A stretch of DNA of 64,000 bases from SIG701 sp045544955 (GCA_045544955.1 JAZPZY010000005.1:1-64000), one strand, 5' to 3'; shown: positions 8,900 to 18,220, counted from the first letter of the stretch. Translations and numbers: made by a program. Notes: generated from the sequence alone by a model not told the origin.

Positions 8900-9982
8900 T
8901 TAGTCCTCCAGGCCGAATTTAATAGGCAGCGGATTTGTTGCGTGGCAGGTTTCGATTACGCGGATAACCTCAGCGGCCATCTGGGGCGTAATAGCGAGTT
9001 CCTTGCCTTCTTTGATGTGGGCACGCATCATTTCGTAGAACTCGTGTACAGCAGAGGTGAAGCCGTCGCCCACGACGGAGCCTTCTTCAGTGGTCCAGTT
9101 CAGAGGATCGTTGCCGCAGTAGATGGGATCGCCGTTCTCATCGGCCAGTGCCTCGCGGATCACGGGACGCTCGCAGAGTTCTTCGGGTTTGATGTACTTC
9201 AGCTCGTAGTTGTTGCCCTTGACAACCAGCACACCCTTGGAGCCGCAAACCTTGAACGTGTAGGGGTTAGCGCCGTCAGCGGAGTTGATCTCGATATCCA
9301 TTACCGGCTTGCCGGGAGCGGTCAGAATGATCTTGGCATAGTCGTCCGCGTCGCCGCTGGTGAGAACGGTGTCAAGACGGGAGAAAGCAACGGTGGTGTT
9401 GGGATCCCAGCCGAGCAGAGCCAGTGCCTGACCGATGGGGTGCGGGCCGGAGTTGTATACACCGCCGGCACAGCGATGCTGGAGCGTCTGCCAGTCCCAG
9501 CGACGGGCAAAGCCGTTGTAGTTCAGATCCACCTGGGTGATCTTGCCGAGGATGCCGGACTTGATCACGTTGGCAACCTTCACGAAGTTGGGTGCCAGGA
9601 GAGACTGATGGAATGCTGCAACTACCAGATTTCTCTTCTTGGCGGTGTGGATCAGATCCTGACACTCCATCCAGGAAGCACCGAAGGGCTTCTCAGACAG
9701 CACGTTGAAGCCGTGGAGCAGGCAATCCTTGGAAATAGCGTAGTGCATCTGGGAGTAGGATGCGTTTACGATCAGATCGATATCCTTGCGGTTGAACAGT
9801 TCGCGGTAGTCGGCGTACACGTCACAGCCGAACGCTGCCGCAGCCTTCTCGCGGCGCTGCGGAATCTCGTCCACGATAGCTACTACGTTTGCCGTGGTGT
9901 TGTTGGGGGAGAGGAAGTACTTGCCGTGAATATTACGGCCGCTTCTGCCCTGACCAATGATGGCCACATTAATTTTTTCCAT
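8900..9982 (-). CDS. Gfo/Idh/MocA family NAD(P)-dependent oxidoreductase
   Basis: 360 residues with an N-terminal Rossmann fold (GQGRSG at 10-15) and the family lysine in SEKPFG (Lys98), followed by a C-terminal alpha/beta substrate domain. Family members oxidise sugars, inositols or their derivatives. First gene of the operon with nagB, nagA and greA, so the substrate is plausibly an amino sugar or N-acyl sugar acid; this is inference from position only. AGGAG precedes the ATG. Confidence 0.88.
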   Translation of the reverse strand: MEKINVAIIGQGRSGRNIHGKYFLSPNNTTANVVAIVDEIPQRREKAAAAFGCDVYADYRELFNRKDIDLIVNASYSQMHYAISKDCLLHGFNVLSEKPFGASWMECQDLIHTAKKRNLVVAAFHQSLLAPNFVKVANVIKSGILGKITQVDLNYNGFARRWDWQTLQHRCAGGVYNSGPHPIGQALALLGWDPNTTVAFSRLDTVLTSGDADDYAKIILTAPGKPVMDIEINSADGANPYTFKVCGSKGVLVVKGNNYELKYIKPEELCERPVIREALADENGDPIYCGNDPLNWTTEEGSVVGDGFTSAVHEFYEMMRAHIKEGKELAITPQMAAEVIRVIETCHATNPLPIKFGLED

Positions 9983-10020
9983 TTTGTTTACTCCTTTTGT
10001 CCGTATTGGATTTCGTAACC

Positions 10021-10049
10021 ATTATACACCATCCTGCTTAGGTTTGCAA
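10021..10049 (-). promoter_or_regulatory. SigA promoter of the oxidoreductase-nagBA-greA operon
   Basis: On the minus strand, TTGCAA (10049-10044), a 17-bp spacer and TATAAT (10026-10021), 38 bases before the operon's first ATG. No NagR-type operator was recognised. Confidence 0.7.
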
Positions 10050-10100
10050 GGCTTTTGGGAAAATTTCACGGGGGAATTATACTTTTTTGCGGAGGTTTTG

Positions 10101-10166
10101 ATGTGGGGAATTCTCTCAACAGTAGAGTTTATTCGCTGTACGCTACGGCAGGAGATCAGCGAATAA
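10101..10166 (+). CDS. Candidate small ORF (21 residues)
   Basis: ATG at 10101 preceded by GGAGG (10091-10095) at good spacing, with TAA six bases before a strong hairpin. The peptide MWGILSTVEFIRCTLRQEISE is not recognised. A possible -10 (TATACT, about 10079-10084) lies upstream, but its -35 is weak. It could be a chance ORF in the 260-bp gap between two minus-strand genes. Confidence 0.3.
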   Translation: MWGILSTVEFIRCTLRQEISE

Positions 10167-10171
10167 GAAAA

Positions 10172-10195
10172 CACCCGCGCCGTACGGCGCGGGTG
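10172..10195 (-). terminator. Palindromic terminator of the membrane-protein gene
   Basis: A 24-base perfect palindrome whose GC-rich arms form a stem. On the minus strand it is followed by TTTTCTTATT, so it fits termination of the gene at 10245-10838. The plus side has no immediate T run. Confidence 0.7.
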
Positions 10196-10244
10196 AGAAC
10201 GTTCTTTATCGTTTTCTTTTTCCCAGTCTTATTCGTATCTTCGC

Positions 10245-10838
10245 TCAATCTTCAATAATATAATCATAATCCTTGTAATAACTGAATTCCCACTGTGATA
10301 GTTCGAGAGAAATATCATTATCCGGATACACTCCCATAAAAAACACATGACCGGTTTTGCCATCTTTTAATATGTATCTGATTCGCATCTCATCCTGCGG
10401 TGTTCCGTTCAACAGTTGCATCACAAGCATCCTGTCCACAAGTGTAAATGATTTTTTTACATCCCGCATCACATATTCTTCGTAGCCTAACACGGTAATT
10501 TGTTTGTAATTCGGTGTTATTTCGATAAAAGGATCTGTCCCCACTATGTCCATGAACGGAGATTCTCTCCACTCCTGTTGCTGCGTCTTACTAAGATAGA
10601 GCACCAGATTACCGTTTTTGGCAATTCTTGCATGATCAAGAAGACTTTCGGGCAAGCCCAGTTCTTTCAAGTCTTTGCTAAATAATTCCTCAGCCGTACA
10701 ACCAAACATGTATGTACAAGTTTCCGGTAAAAGTCCAACATACGCGTAACCCCCAATATACCACCACATCAAAAAACCACTTATCACCAGACATATACTA
10801 GCAAAACCTATGATAAAAATTTTGAGCAGTTTATTCAT
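10245..10838 (-). CDS. Uncharacterised membrane-anchored protein
   Basis: 197 residues. Residues about 7-28 form one hydrophobic helix after a lysine, giving a signal anchor; the rest is polar and probably outside the cell. No lipobox and no recognised domain. AGGAGG lies upstream of the ATG at 10838, and a palindromic terminator follows, so it is a single-gene unit. Function unknown. Confidence 0.75.
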   Translation of the reverse strand: MNKLLKIFIIGFASICLVISGFLMWWYIGGYAYVGLLPETCTYMFGCTAEELFSKDLKELGLPESLLDHARIAKNGNLVLYLSKTQQQEWRESPFMDIVGTDPFIEITPNYKQITVLGYEEYVMRDVKKSFTLVDRMLVMQLLNGTPQDEMRIRYILKDGKTGHVFFMGVYPDNDISLELSQWEFSYYKDYDYIIED

Positions 10839-10906
10839 TACAGCAAGCCTCCTGGCTTTATGCGGCTATGTACGGTTTCTTTCACACAATAATGCGGTGT
10901 CTGTCC

Positions 10907-12127
10907 TTATTCCCCAAACGGTGCCGGTTCTGTCCCTGTCAAAAACCGGTACGCGGCGCGGTACTCTTCCCTTTTCTTAGTAATCGCCGGTGCGGTCAGC
11001 GACACGTTTTTCCGACGCACAGCACGGAGCATGACGTTTTTCGGCGTATCCTCCGGATCGATAAATTCCAAAGCATCTGCCGTATATCCCATACACTCCA
11101 GCCGCAGAAGGCGAAGTGCGTCCGTGGCGGCATCGCAGAATTTCCGCCGCAGCACCGGCTTGTCCCCGATAAAGGAGAGGGTGGGACAGTCCAGATTCCG
11201 GCTCAGCTCCCGCTGACAGCAGGGCGTGGACAAAATCACGGCTGACTGCCATTTGGCGGCAAAATCCAGCACGATATCCGTGGCAGTATCGCAGGCGTGC
11301 AGTGAGATCACCATATCCGGCGGACGGACGGGCGTATAATCGGCGATGTCCCCGCAGATAAACTGCATGCCGTCATAGCCGAGCTGTCCGGCAATCCCGG
11401 CACAGAAATCCATCACGCTTTTTTTCAGATCCATGCAGACCATCCGCACTTCCCTGCCGGCGAGGCGGGTAAGGCAGTGGTACACGGCAAAGCTGAGATA
11501 GCTTTTGCCGCAGCAGAGATCGGCAATTTCCAGCGTGCCCTCTTTCGGCAGATGGGCGATCTGCTCCATCACCAGCTCGGAAAAACGGCAGATCTGGCGG
11601 AATTTCGCCTGCCGCTTATCGTGCACGCGCCCGTTCTGATCGGAGATGCCAAGGGCGATGAGAAACGGTTCCGCCCCGGTGAGAAGATGCTTTTTCTCCC
11701 GGTTATTGCCGCCGAACGCTTCCATGGCGGCGGTGATGCCGGCGGCGGTGCCGCTCTCCAGTGCTTTTTTCAGCGTACCGGGAATCACGGCAGTCACCTT
11801 TCCCTTTTTGGAAATCATAAGAGAGGCGGCACCGCCGGTGTCGTTCAGATCGATGCGGCGGAAAGGCTTCTCAAAACACGACTGTATCTTTTGGGGGATC
11901 TCGGAAAGGGGAATATTCTCCTGCGCCACCCGGCCTTCGGTAAAGTGGCTTTCCAGCTGGAGATTCCGATTGCCCCGGATCACCCGGAGCGTGCCCTTGA
12001 TCTTCGTCATCTCCCCCTCCACGGGGGCGGAAAACACCAGATTGCGGAGCGTGCCGTTCTGTGCACTCTGCTCGGCGGCCTCACAGAAACGGCGGATAGG
12101 GGCAAGCTGTTCTTCGGTAAAACTCAC
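10907..12127 (-). CDS. SAM-dependent methyltransferase (PF13679-like)
   Basis: 406 residues. The first half is an accessory alpha/beta region. The second half is a class I methyltransferase: motif I region IADLCCGKSYLSFAVY near residue 200 and the characteristic ISLHACDTATD near 278, which is typical of the Methyltransf_32 group. The substrate is unknown; relatives have been linked to RNA. It overlaps plsY by 4 bases (ATGA) and is the last gene of the DUF512-der-plsY operon. Confidence 0.82.
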   Translation of the reverse strand: MSFTEEQLAPIRRFCEAAEQSAQNGTLRNLVFSAPVEGEMTKIKGTLRVIRGNRNLQLESHFTEGRVAQENIPLSEIPQKIQSCFEKPFRRIDLNDTGGAASLMISKKGKVTAVIPGTLKKALESGTAAGITAAMEAFGGNNREKKHLLTGAEPFLIALGISDQNGRVHDKRQAKFRQICRFSELVMEQIAHLPKEGTLEIADLCCGKSYLSFAVYHCLTRLAGREVRMVCMDLKKSVMDFCAGIAGQLGYDGMQFICGDIADYTPVRPPDMVISLHACDTATDIVLDFAAKWQSAVILSTPCCQRELSRNLDCPTLSFIGDKPVLRRKFCDAATDALRLLRLECMGYTADALEFIDPEDTPKNVMLRAVRRKNVSLTAPAITKKREEYRAAYRFLTGTEPAPFGE

Positions 12128-12864
12128 TTTTTATCGTCCTGCCCTTCCGCCGGCTTTCTGTCCTTTTTGGAGAAGGAGACTTTATTCTCCGTACCGGCGA
12201 TAAGCCGTTTGATGTTGGATGCATGCTTCAAAACCACGATCAGGGTGATGGCCAGGGCAAACACCATGACGATGGGCGGTGCTGGAATCCGCTCCACACG
12301 ATTCATCCGATCCAGAATGAGCGGATAGATAAGCGCTCCCATCACCGAGCCGAGGGAGATATATTTGGTAGATAACACAAGGATCGCAAAAATGGTGATA
12401 AGGACAAGGCCCACCTTCCAGTTGGTCATGAGAATGGTAACGGCGGCGGTGACAACGCCCTTGCCGCCCTTGAACTTATAAAACACGGGAAAGACGTGGC
12501 CGAGGACGCAGAACAGGCCGGCCACGTATGCACCGATGATGCCGAACACCAGTCTGCCGAGGAACGTGGCGATTATCGTTTTCACCGCATCGGTGACGAG
12601 GGTTGCGGCGGCGGCATTTTTACCGTACGTGCGGAGCATATTGGTCATGCCCGCGTTGCCGCTGCCAAAGGTGCGGATGTCCTCGTGATAGAACAGTCTG
12701 GAAATAATAATGGCAAAATTACAGCTTCCCAGTAGATACGGAAGCACGGAGATCACCGCAAAGCCCAGCGTAATAAGCAAAAGAAAGCCAACGCCGCTTT
12801 CCACGGTATTCTTCTCCAGATACAGTCCCAGCCATCCTTTATACATCAGTTCAGAAAAGGTCAT
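12124..12864 (-). CDS. plsY: Acyl-phosphate:glycerol-3-phosphate acyltransferase PlsY
   Basis: Polytopic membrane enzyme that makes lysophosphatidic acid from acyl-phosphate, the first step of phospholipid synthesis. 246 residues with the diagnostic loops FGSGNAGMTNMLRTYG and FKGGKGVVT. The N-terminus is about 40 residues longer than in most PlsY. It follows der by 12 bases; der next to plsY is standard in Clostridia. Confidence 0.95.
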   Translation of the reverse strand: MTFSELMYKGWLGLYLEKNTVESGVGFLLLITLGFAVISVLPYLLGSCNFAIIISRLFYHEDIRTFGSGNAGMTNMLRTYGKNAAAATLVTDAVKTIIATFLGRLVFGIIGAYVAGLFCVLGHVFPVFYKFKGGKGVVTAAVTILMTNWKVGLVLITIFAILVLSTKYISLGSVMGALIYPLILDRMNRVERIPAPPIVMVFALAITLIVVLKHASNIKRLIAGTENKVSFSKKDRKPAEGQDDKK

Positions 12865-12876
12865 GCACGTCTCTCC

Positions 12877-14211
12877 TTATTTTTCGTTTTCATCTCCACG
12901 CTGACGGATCACAAGCCGAATGGGAGTGCCGTGGAATCCAAATGTGCTGCGGAGACAGTTTTCAATATACCGCTGATAGGAGAAATGGAACAGCTCCACG
13001 CTGTTGCAGAACAGCACGAACGTAGGCGGCGTGACGGACGTTTGTGTCATGTAGTAGATCTTCAGCCGTCTGCCCTTATCGGACGGAGGCTGTACCCGGT
13101 TCACTGCATCCGCCAAAACGTCGTTGAGCATACCGGTGGCAATACGGAGATTGGAATGCTGCCACACTTCGTTTATGAGATCGAACAGTTTGGGCACACG
13201 CTGTCCGGTCTTGGCGGAAATGAACAACAGCGGTGCGTAGGTCATATAGGAAAGTGCGTCGTACACTTTTTTCGTAAAGGCTCCCGTGGTCTGGTTGTCC
13301 TTTTCGATCAGATCCCACTTGTTCACCACGATGATGGTGGCCTTGCCTGCTTCGTGGGCGATGCCGGCGATCTTTTCATCCTGCTCGGTAACGCCCTCGT
13401 TGGCATCAATGACGAGCAGGCAGACGTCCGCACGCTCCACCGCCATCTTTGCCCTGAGAACGCTGAACTTTTCCACTCGATCCTCCACCTTGCTCTGGCG
13501 GCGGATACCGGCGGTATCAATGAAGTTATACTTGCCCGTTTCGTTGTCAAAGCGGCTGTCGATAGCGTCACGGGTAGTGCCGGGAATGTTGGAAACGATC
13601 ATTCTCTCCGTGCCGAGGATCCGGTTTACCAGCGAGGATTTGCCGGCGTTGGGCTTACCGATCACCGCCACGTTGATCACGTCCTCCTCCTCTTCCGTAT
13701 CCATACCGGCGGGAAGTGCTTCCAGCACGGCATCCAGAATATCGCCCGTGCCGGTACCGTGGATGGAGGAAACGGCGATGGGATCCTGCTCAAATCCCAA
13801 CTCGTAAAATTCGTAGAATTCCATAGGAACGCGTCCCACGGAATCCACCTTATTGATACAGGGGATGACGGGCTTACCGCTCCGCTTCAGCATCATGGCG
13901 ATATCCCTGTCATCGGGCATAAGTCCTGCGTGAATATCGCATATAAAGAGGATCACGTCCGCCGTATCAATGGCGATCTGTGCCTGATCCCGCATTTTTG
14001 CGAGAATAATATCGTCCGTTTTCGGCTCAATACCGCCGGTGTCGATGACGATCATCTTTTTGCCGCTCCATTCGGTTTCCCCATAGATGCGGTCACGGGT
14101 TACGCCGGGCACGTCTTCAATGATGGCACGGCGTTCCCCGATCAGTTTATTGAACAGGGTGCTTTTTCCCACGTTGGGGCGTCCTACGATTGCAATTATC
14201 GGCTTTGCCAT
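12877..14211 (-). CDS. der: Ribosome biogenesis GTPase Der (EngA)
   Basis: 444 residues with two tandem GTPase domains: P-loops GRPNVGKST (10-18) and GKPNAGKSS (185-193), NKVD at 120-123 and NKWD in the second domain. A C-terminal KH-like domain begins about residue 350. Needed for 50S subunit assembly. Second-to-third gene of a minus-strand operon, 20 bases after the lipoprotein gene. Confidence 0.97.
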   Translation of the reverse strand: MAKPIIAIVGRPNVGKSTLFNKLIGERRAIIEDVPGVTRDRIYGETEWSGKKMIVIDTGGIEPKTDDIILAKMRDQAQIAIDTADVILFICDIHAGLMPDDRDIAMMLKRSGKPVIPCINKVDSVGRVPMEFYEFYELGFEQDPIAVSSIHGTGTGDILDAVLEALPAGMDTEEEEDVINVAVIGKPNAGKSSLVNRILGTERMIVSNIPGTTRDAIDSRFDNETGKYNFIDTAGIRRQSKVEDRVEKFSVLRAKMAVERADVCLLVIDANEGVTEQDEKIAGIAHEAGKATIIVVNKWDLIEKDNQTTGAFTKKVYDALSYMTYAPLLFISAKTGQRVPKLFDLINEVWQHSNLRIATGMLNDVLADAVNRVQPPSDKGRRLKIYYMTQTSVTPPTFVLFCNSVELFHFSYQRYIENCLRSTFGFHGTPIRLVIRQRGDENEK

Positions 14212-14231
14212 GTTTATTCCGTCCGTTTCTT

Positions 14232-14966
14232 TCAGTTTTCACGTAAATACAGTTTTACGATGGGGATTTCTTTATTCAGCGTTTTTATCGCCTGGCTGAC
14301 AGGCAGTGTATATCCGGCATATCCATCAAGCAGCGGAATCACTTCCACAAGGATGCCGAGGCTGTCCTCTGTAAAATAGAAGCAGGGGTAGATCCCGTAT
14401 TCTTCTTTATACTGGGAGATCATATCGGAAAGGGCAATCTGCTCATGCAGTGCCGGATAGCCGAAATGCTGGGTAAACCGGCCCTTTTGGAACCATTTTG
14501 CAAGACTTTCGTAATCGGCGATCAGCTCCTCGGCGGAATACAGCACGCAGTCCTCCGTGTCACAGTTGAAGGTATAGGAAAAATACGCTCTGTACCCGGT
14601 GCTGTCCGCTGAGATAACACCTCCAACGTACCCGGAGAGAAATCCCTTCGTCTGAAGGGTTATCTGCACCTCCGTTGCCGCATACGTATATCCGCCGCCC
14701 GCAGAAGACAGCATGTCTTCCCTTTGGTACATTTCCATTGCGTAGGCGGCAAGCAGTGCGTTCACACGGGCTTCCGTATTCTTATCTTCATGCCCGGATA
14801 TAGCAGGATACATAAGCTGCAGTCGGTTGCCGTTGTCCGACCGGTATTCCGTTACCGTTTCCACGGTATAATCCGCCTCTGGCGGCAGTACCGTTTTAGT
14901 GCAGGATGCAAGCGACGTCAGAAGAAAAAGCAGTACTGCGGACCAAACAAGCATCCGCCGCATCAT
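14232..14966 (-). CDS. Lipoprotein with DUF4163/DUF3298-like (RsiV-like) region
   Basis: 244 residues. The signal peptide ends in a lipobox, LTSLASC, with lipidated Cys22. The mature part has the rhythm of DUF4163/DUF3298 (AATEVQITLQTKGFLSGYVG, then EDSLGILVEVIPLLDGYAGY near the end), the extracellular fold seen in the anti-sigma factor RsiV. There is no transmembrane sigma-binding part, so it is not an anti-sigma factor as such. It overlaps the DUF512 gene by 4 bases. Confidence 0.8.
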   Translation of the reverse strand: MMRRMLVWSAVLLFLLTSLASCTKTVLPPEADYTVETVTEYRSDNGNRLQLMYPAISGHEDKNTEARVNALLAAYAMEMYQREDMLSSAGGGYTYAATEVQITLQTKGFLSGYVGGVISADSTGYRAYFSYTFNCDTEDCVLYSAEELIADYESLAKWFQKGRFTQHFGYPALHEQIALSDMISQYKEEYGIYPCFYFTEDSLGILVEVIPLLDGYAGYTLPVSQAIKTLNKEIPIVKLYLREN

Positions 14967-16309
14967 TCGGCCTCACCTATGCCAAGAACGGCATCCAAAA
15001 ACGCACCGCCGTCATTCTCCACAAAGCGGATCGGTACGTTCAAAGTCCGGGCCACCTCCGCCGGTGTCGTATCGCACAGGAACACGTCCCCCTCTGCCCG
15101 CAAAGTACAGCGGGGAAGAAGCAATTCCTCCCCCAGCGGCACATCGGCAAGCTGTGCCATAATATCTTTGCCCGTGAGCAGACCGGAAACGGTCACGTGC
15201 CCGCCGAAAAACGCATTTTTTATACGGTACACACGGCACGTGACGCCAGGACATTTTTCCCGAAGTTTTTTAACGAGCGAGCACAGAAAGGCATAAGATG
15301 CCTCGCCGGTTGCGATGGAAACGGAACGGGAAACGGCCGTTTCATCCTCGCTCAGAAAACCAAGAGCCAGCTCAAACTCGTGAGCAAAAGAGGAAAGCAT
15401 TCCCACACCGTTTTCAATCTGGGTGAACTCCCCCCAGTAATCAAAGGGCGGCAGATCCGTTCCGCTTCGAACGTACATCTCATCCGCACAGTAAAAAATA
15501 CGATCTCCGTATTCCTTCTCGCATTGGTCACCGAAGGCAGTCACCTGCCGGATCACGGCCGCCGTTTCCTCGGGGGTAAACGGGGTGAGGGGATAAAGCC
15601 CATCCCGATAGGCGGTAAGCCCTGCCGGGACCACCGACACGCTCTCCAGTGCCGGATAATACGATGCAAGATCACGCATGGTGCGTGTCAGTTCTTCCCC
15701 GTCGTTGATGCCGCGGCAGAGAACGATCTGGCCTCTGAGGCGGATACCACCCCTGGCAAGTTGGCCTATATAATCCAAAACCTCGCCGGCACGTTTGTTT
15801 TTCATCATGCGGACACGAAGCTGCGGATTCGTGGTATGCACGGAAATATTAACGGGAGAGATATGCATTTCCAGAATGCGGTCTATATCCGCCTGCCTTA
15901 GATTCGTAAGGGTAATATAGTTGCCGTGCAGAAAAGACAGGCGTGAATCGTCATCTTTAAAATAAAGCGTATCCCGCATGCCGGGCGGCAGCTGATCGAT
16001 AAAGCAGAACACGCATTTATTCTCACAGGAGTGTTTTTTATCCATCAGCGGCGTTTCAAAATCAAGGCCGATATCGTCGTACGTTCCCTTGCGTATGGAA
16101 ACATCGAACAGCTCCGTCCCGCGGTGAATCGTAAGCGTCAGACGGTTTTCCGCCAGATAAAACCGATAATCCAGCACGTCACGGATTTCATGTCCGTTTA
16201 TCGAGATAAGAATATCCCCCGGCAAAACACCTGCCCTGGCCGCCAAGGATCCGCCGGCAGCGTCCGTAATTTTTACTATAACAGAACACTCCTTTCCATC
16301 GAGAATCAC
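14963..16309 (-). CDS. DUF512 family PDZ/radical SAM protein
   Basis: 448 residues: PDZ-like domain (about 10-75), then a radical SAM iron-sulphur motif CENKCVFC (Cys95, Cys99, Cys102) and the C-terminal DUF512 domain. Conserved in Clostridia next to der and plsY; the reaction is unknown. The given start is a GTG without a good ribosome site. An AAGGAG lies inside the first ten codons, so the true start could be slightly downstream. Confidence 0.9.
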   Translation of the reverse strand: MILDGKECSVIVKITDAAGGSLAARAGVLPGDILISINGHEIRDVLDYRFYLAENRLTLTIHRGTELFDVSIRKGTYDDIGLDFETPLMDKKHSCENKCVFCFIDQLPPGMRDTLYFKDDDSRLSFLHGNYITLTNLRQADIDRILEMHISPVNISVHTTNPQLRVRMMKNKRAGEVLDYIGQLARGGIRLRGQIVLCRGINDGEELTRTMRDLASYYPALESVSVVPAGLTAYRDGLYPLTPFTPEETAAVIRQVTAFGDQCEKEYGDRIFYCADEMYVRSGTDLPPFDYWGEFTQIENGVGMLSSFAHEFELALGFLSEDETAVSRSVSIATGEASYAFLCSLVKKLREKCPGVTCRVYRIKNAFFGGHVTVSGLLTGKDIMAQLADVPLGEELLLPRCTLRAEGDVFLCDTTPAEVARTLNVPIRFVENDGGAFLDAVLGIGEAE

Positions 16310-16322
16310 AAAATCTCATTAT

Positions 16323-16352
16323 ATTATACAATATTCTGCCGCCCCCGGTCAA
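16323..16352 (-). promoter_or_regulatory. SigA promoter of the DUF512-der-plsY operon
   Basis: On the minus strand, TTGACC (16352-16347), an 18-bp spacer and TATAAT (16328-16323), just upstream of the operon. Confidence 0.65.
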
Positions 16353-16384
16353 TAGTTTTCCGAATTTACGGGATAAAATCCCCT

Positions 16385-17083
16385 TTATTCCTCCTCGCCG
16401 CTTAAATAGTGCTGGATGCGTTCCAGCACGTTCTTTTCAATCCGCGATACGTAAGAGCGTGAAATTCCCAGTTTATCGGCAACCTCTCGCTGTGTGGCAG
16501 GAAGAACGTTCCCGAGGCCGTACCGCATGATGATAATTTTTCTCTCTCTGTCCGTCAGTTTGTCTTTTATGTAACAGATTGCCTTTGCAATTTTCCACCG
16601 CTCGTCAATATCGTCCGCAATCGTATCCTCTACTTTGATAATGTCTCCATACGTCAGCGGATTGCCTTCCCTGTCCGTATCGATGGTCTCGTTGATGGAC
16701 ACCTCACAGGCCGTTTTCTTCTGGGCACGGAAATACATCAGGATCTCGTTCTGGATACATTTTGCGGCGTACGTAGCAAAACGGGCACCGTTTTTATCGC
16801 TGAACGAATCCACCGCCTTGATAAGACCGATGGTACCGATGGAAATCAGATCGTCCTGTCCCACGTGTGCCGCATAGTATTTCCGGACGATATGTGCCAC
16901 CAGCCGCAGGTTGTGTTCGATCAGCTTCGCACGGGCATTCGTGTCCTCGCCGCTGTGCATCGATCGAAACAGTGCGGTTTCTTCCTCCGCGGACAGAGGC
17001 TGGGGAAACTTCTGTCCGGACGAAACGTTCAAAATAAAATACGACAGTCCGCCTATAAGAAAAGCTAGTAAATCCGGTATCAT
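16385..17083 (-). CDS. sigK: Late mother-cell RNA polymerase sigma factor SigK
   Basis: 232 residues. A hydrophobic N-terminal pro-sequence (LLAFLIGGLSYFILNV) precedes sigma region 2 (HNLRLVAHIVRKYY, DLISIGTIGLIKAVDSF, core-binding) and region 4 helix-turn-helix (TQREVADKLGISRSYVSRIE). This is the pro-SigK layout, in which SpoIVFB removes the pro-peptide. It drives late mother-cell genes for coat and dipicolinate synthesis. The gene is in one piece, so no skin-like element interrupts it. SigE is the alternative paralogue, but its pro-sequence and length differ. Confidence 0.9.
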   Translation of the reverse strand: MIPDLLAFLIGGLSYFILNVSSGQKFPQPLSAEEETALFRSMHSGEDTNARAKLIEHNLRLVAHIVRKYYAAHVGQDDLISIGTIGLIKAVDSFSDKNGARFATYAAKCIQNEILMYFRAQKKTACEVSINETIDTDREGNPLTYGDIIKVEDTIADDIDERWKIAKAICYIKDKLTDRERKIIIMRYGLGNVLPATQREVADKLGISRSYVSRIEKNVLERIQHYLSGEEE

Positions 17084-17173
17084 ACGATCCTCCCTATATG
17101 AAACTGTATTCCACTATATGCACCCCGGCGTGTCCGCCTTGATTCGCTTTTGAAAGTATTTTTCATTTTTCTC

Positions 17174-17202
17174 TTGACCAGAGCGGATTTTTCCGTTATA
17201 AT
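17174..17202 (+). promoter_or_regulatory. SigA promoter of the HAD hydrolase gene
   Basis: TTGACC (17174-17179), a 17-bp spacer and TATAAT (17197-17202), 35 bases before the TTG start. Confidence 0.7.
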
Positions 17203-17237
17203 GCGATAGAATACTGAAAGTATAGGAGGCTGCTGTT

Positions 17238-17867
17238 TTGAAATATACCGCTGTCCTATGGGATTTTAACGGAACCGTCGTAGACGACGTAACGCTTGGG
17301 ATCCGTGCCGTAAACGAAATGCTGACAAAGCGGGAGCTGCCCACCGTTGACAGCATCGAAGAATACCATCGCGTTTTCCGCTTTCCGGTGAAAGAATACT
17401 ACCGTCTGCTGGGCTTTGATTTTGAAAAGGAGCCTTACGAGGATCTGGCCGTGGAGTGGGTCCGTCTCTATACGGCCGGTGAACGGTTTCTCCGTGTGAG
17501 TGACGGATTCACCGAGGTATGGCAGTATCTCAAAAATGCCGGCGTACAGCAGATCATTTTATCTTCCTCGGAAACGAATATGCTGCAGAGACAGATCTGC
17601 CTTTTAGGACTGGAGGATGCCTTTGACCGGATCCTCGGCACGGACGATATTTACGCCGGCGGCAAGATCGAAATGGCAAAACGCTGTCTCGGCACGGATG
17701 CCGCCCACGCCGTTCTGATCGGGGATACCTCCCATGATGCTGATACGGCGAAAGCGATCGGGGCAGACTGCATTTTATATACGGGCGGTCACGGATCTCT
17801 CGAATCCCTCACCGGTCTCGGCGTACCCGTGGTTGCCCATCTGTCCGAGTTGCTCCGCCATTTTTAA
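17238..17867 (+). CDS. HAD-family hydrolase (phosphoglycolate-phosphatase-like)
   Basis: 209 residues. It starts at a TTG with AGGAGG at 17224-17229, 8 bases upstream. Motif I is WDFNGTVVDD: nucleophile Asp9 is present, but the usual second Asp (DxD) is Asn11. Motif II is in LSSSE and motif III/IV in LIGDTSHDADTAKAIG. The Asn at the acid/base position occurs in a known subset of HAD proteins and may alter or weaken phosphatase activity. Substrate unknown. Confidence 0.85.
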   Translation: MKYTAVLWDFNGTVVDDVTLGIRAVNEMLTKRELPTVDSIEEYHRVFRFPVKEYYRLLGFDFEKEPYEDLAVEWVRLYTAGERFLRVSDGFTEVWQYLKNAGVQQIILSSSETNMLQRQICLLGLEDAFDRILGTDDIYAGGKIEMAKRCLGTDAAHAVLIGDTSHDADTAKAIGADCILYTGGHGSLESLTGLGVPVVAHLSELLRHF

Positions 17868-18007
17868 TCTTTTGAAAAATTCCAATTTCATCCTCTGATA
17901 ATTTTCCGTATTTTTGCACATTCTACTACTGTTCCCCCGTGAAAACACGGGCAAAACACGAATAATATACAGAGGAGAGCGGCGGCACATCCGCCGCAAC
18001 AACAAGC

Positions 18008-18214
18008 ATGATTATGGACAGAATCGCGCTGATTCTCACCATCGTCGGCGCTGCAAACTGGGGCAGCGTCGGTCTGTTCCAGTTTGACATCGTATCATGG
18101 ATCTTCGGCGGACAGGATGCCCTTATCAGCCGCATCATTTACACCGTCATTGCCCTGGCGGGTCTCTGGTGCGTATCCCTGCTTTTCCGTTCCAGAGAAG
18201 CCATCGAGGAATAA
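18008..18214 (+). CDS. DUF378 family small membrane protein
   Basis: 68 residues with two transmembrane helices. NWGSVGLFQFDIVSWIFGG and the second helix match the DUF378 (YuzA-like) family. Function unknown. The only good ribosome site (GAGGAG at 17972-17977) is about 30 bases before the ATG, with a GCGGCGG/CCGCCGC hairpin (17979-17997) between them that could bring the two together. A strong terminator follows. Confidence 0.85.
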   Translation: MIMDRIALILTIVGAANWGSVGLFQFDIVSWIFGGQDALISRIIYTVIALAGLWCVSLLFRSREAIEE

Positions 18215-18220
18215 GTTAAA

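Noticed and set aside
12931..14379. 482-codon open frame opposite der
   Set aside because: Antisense to Der, whose motifs are complete; no family likeness.
16385..17083. Skin-like interruption of sigK
   Set aside because: sigK is continuous with pro-sequence, region 2 and region 4 in one frame.
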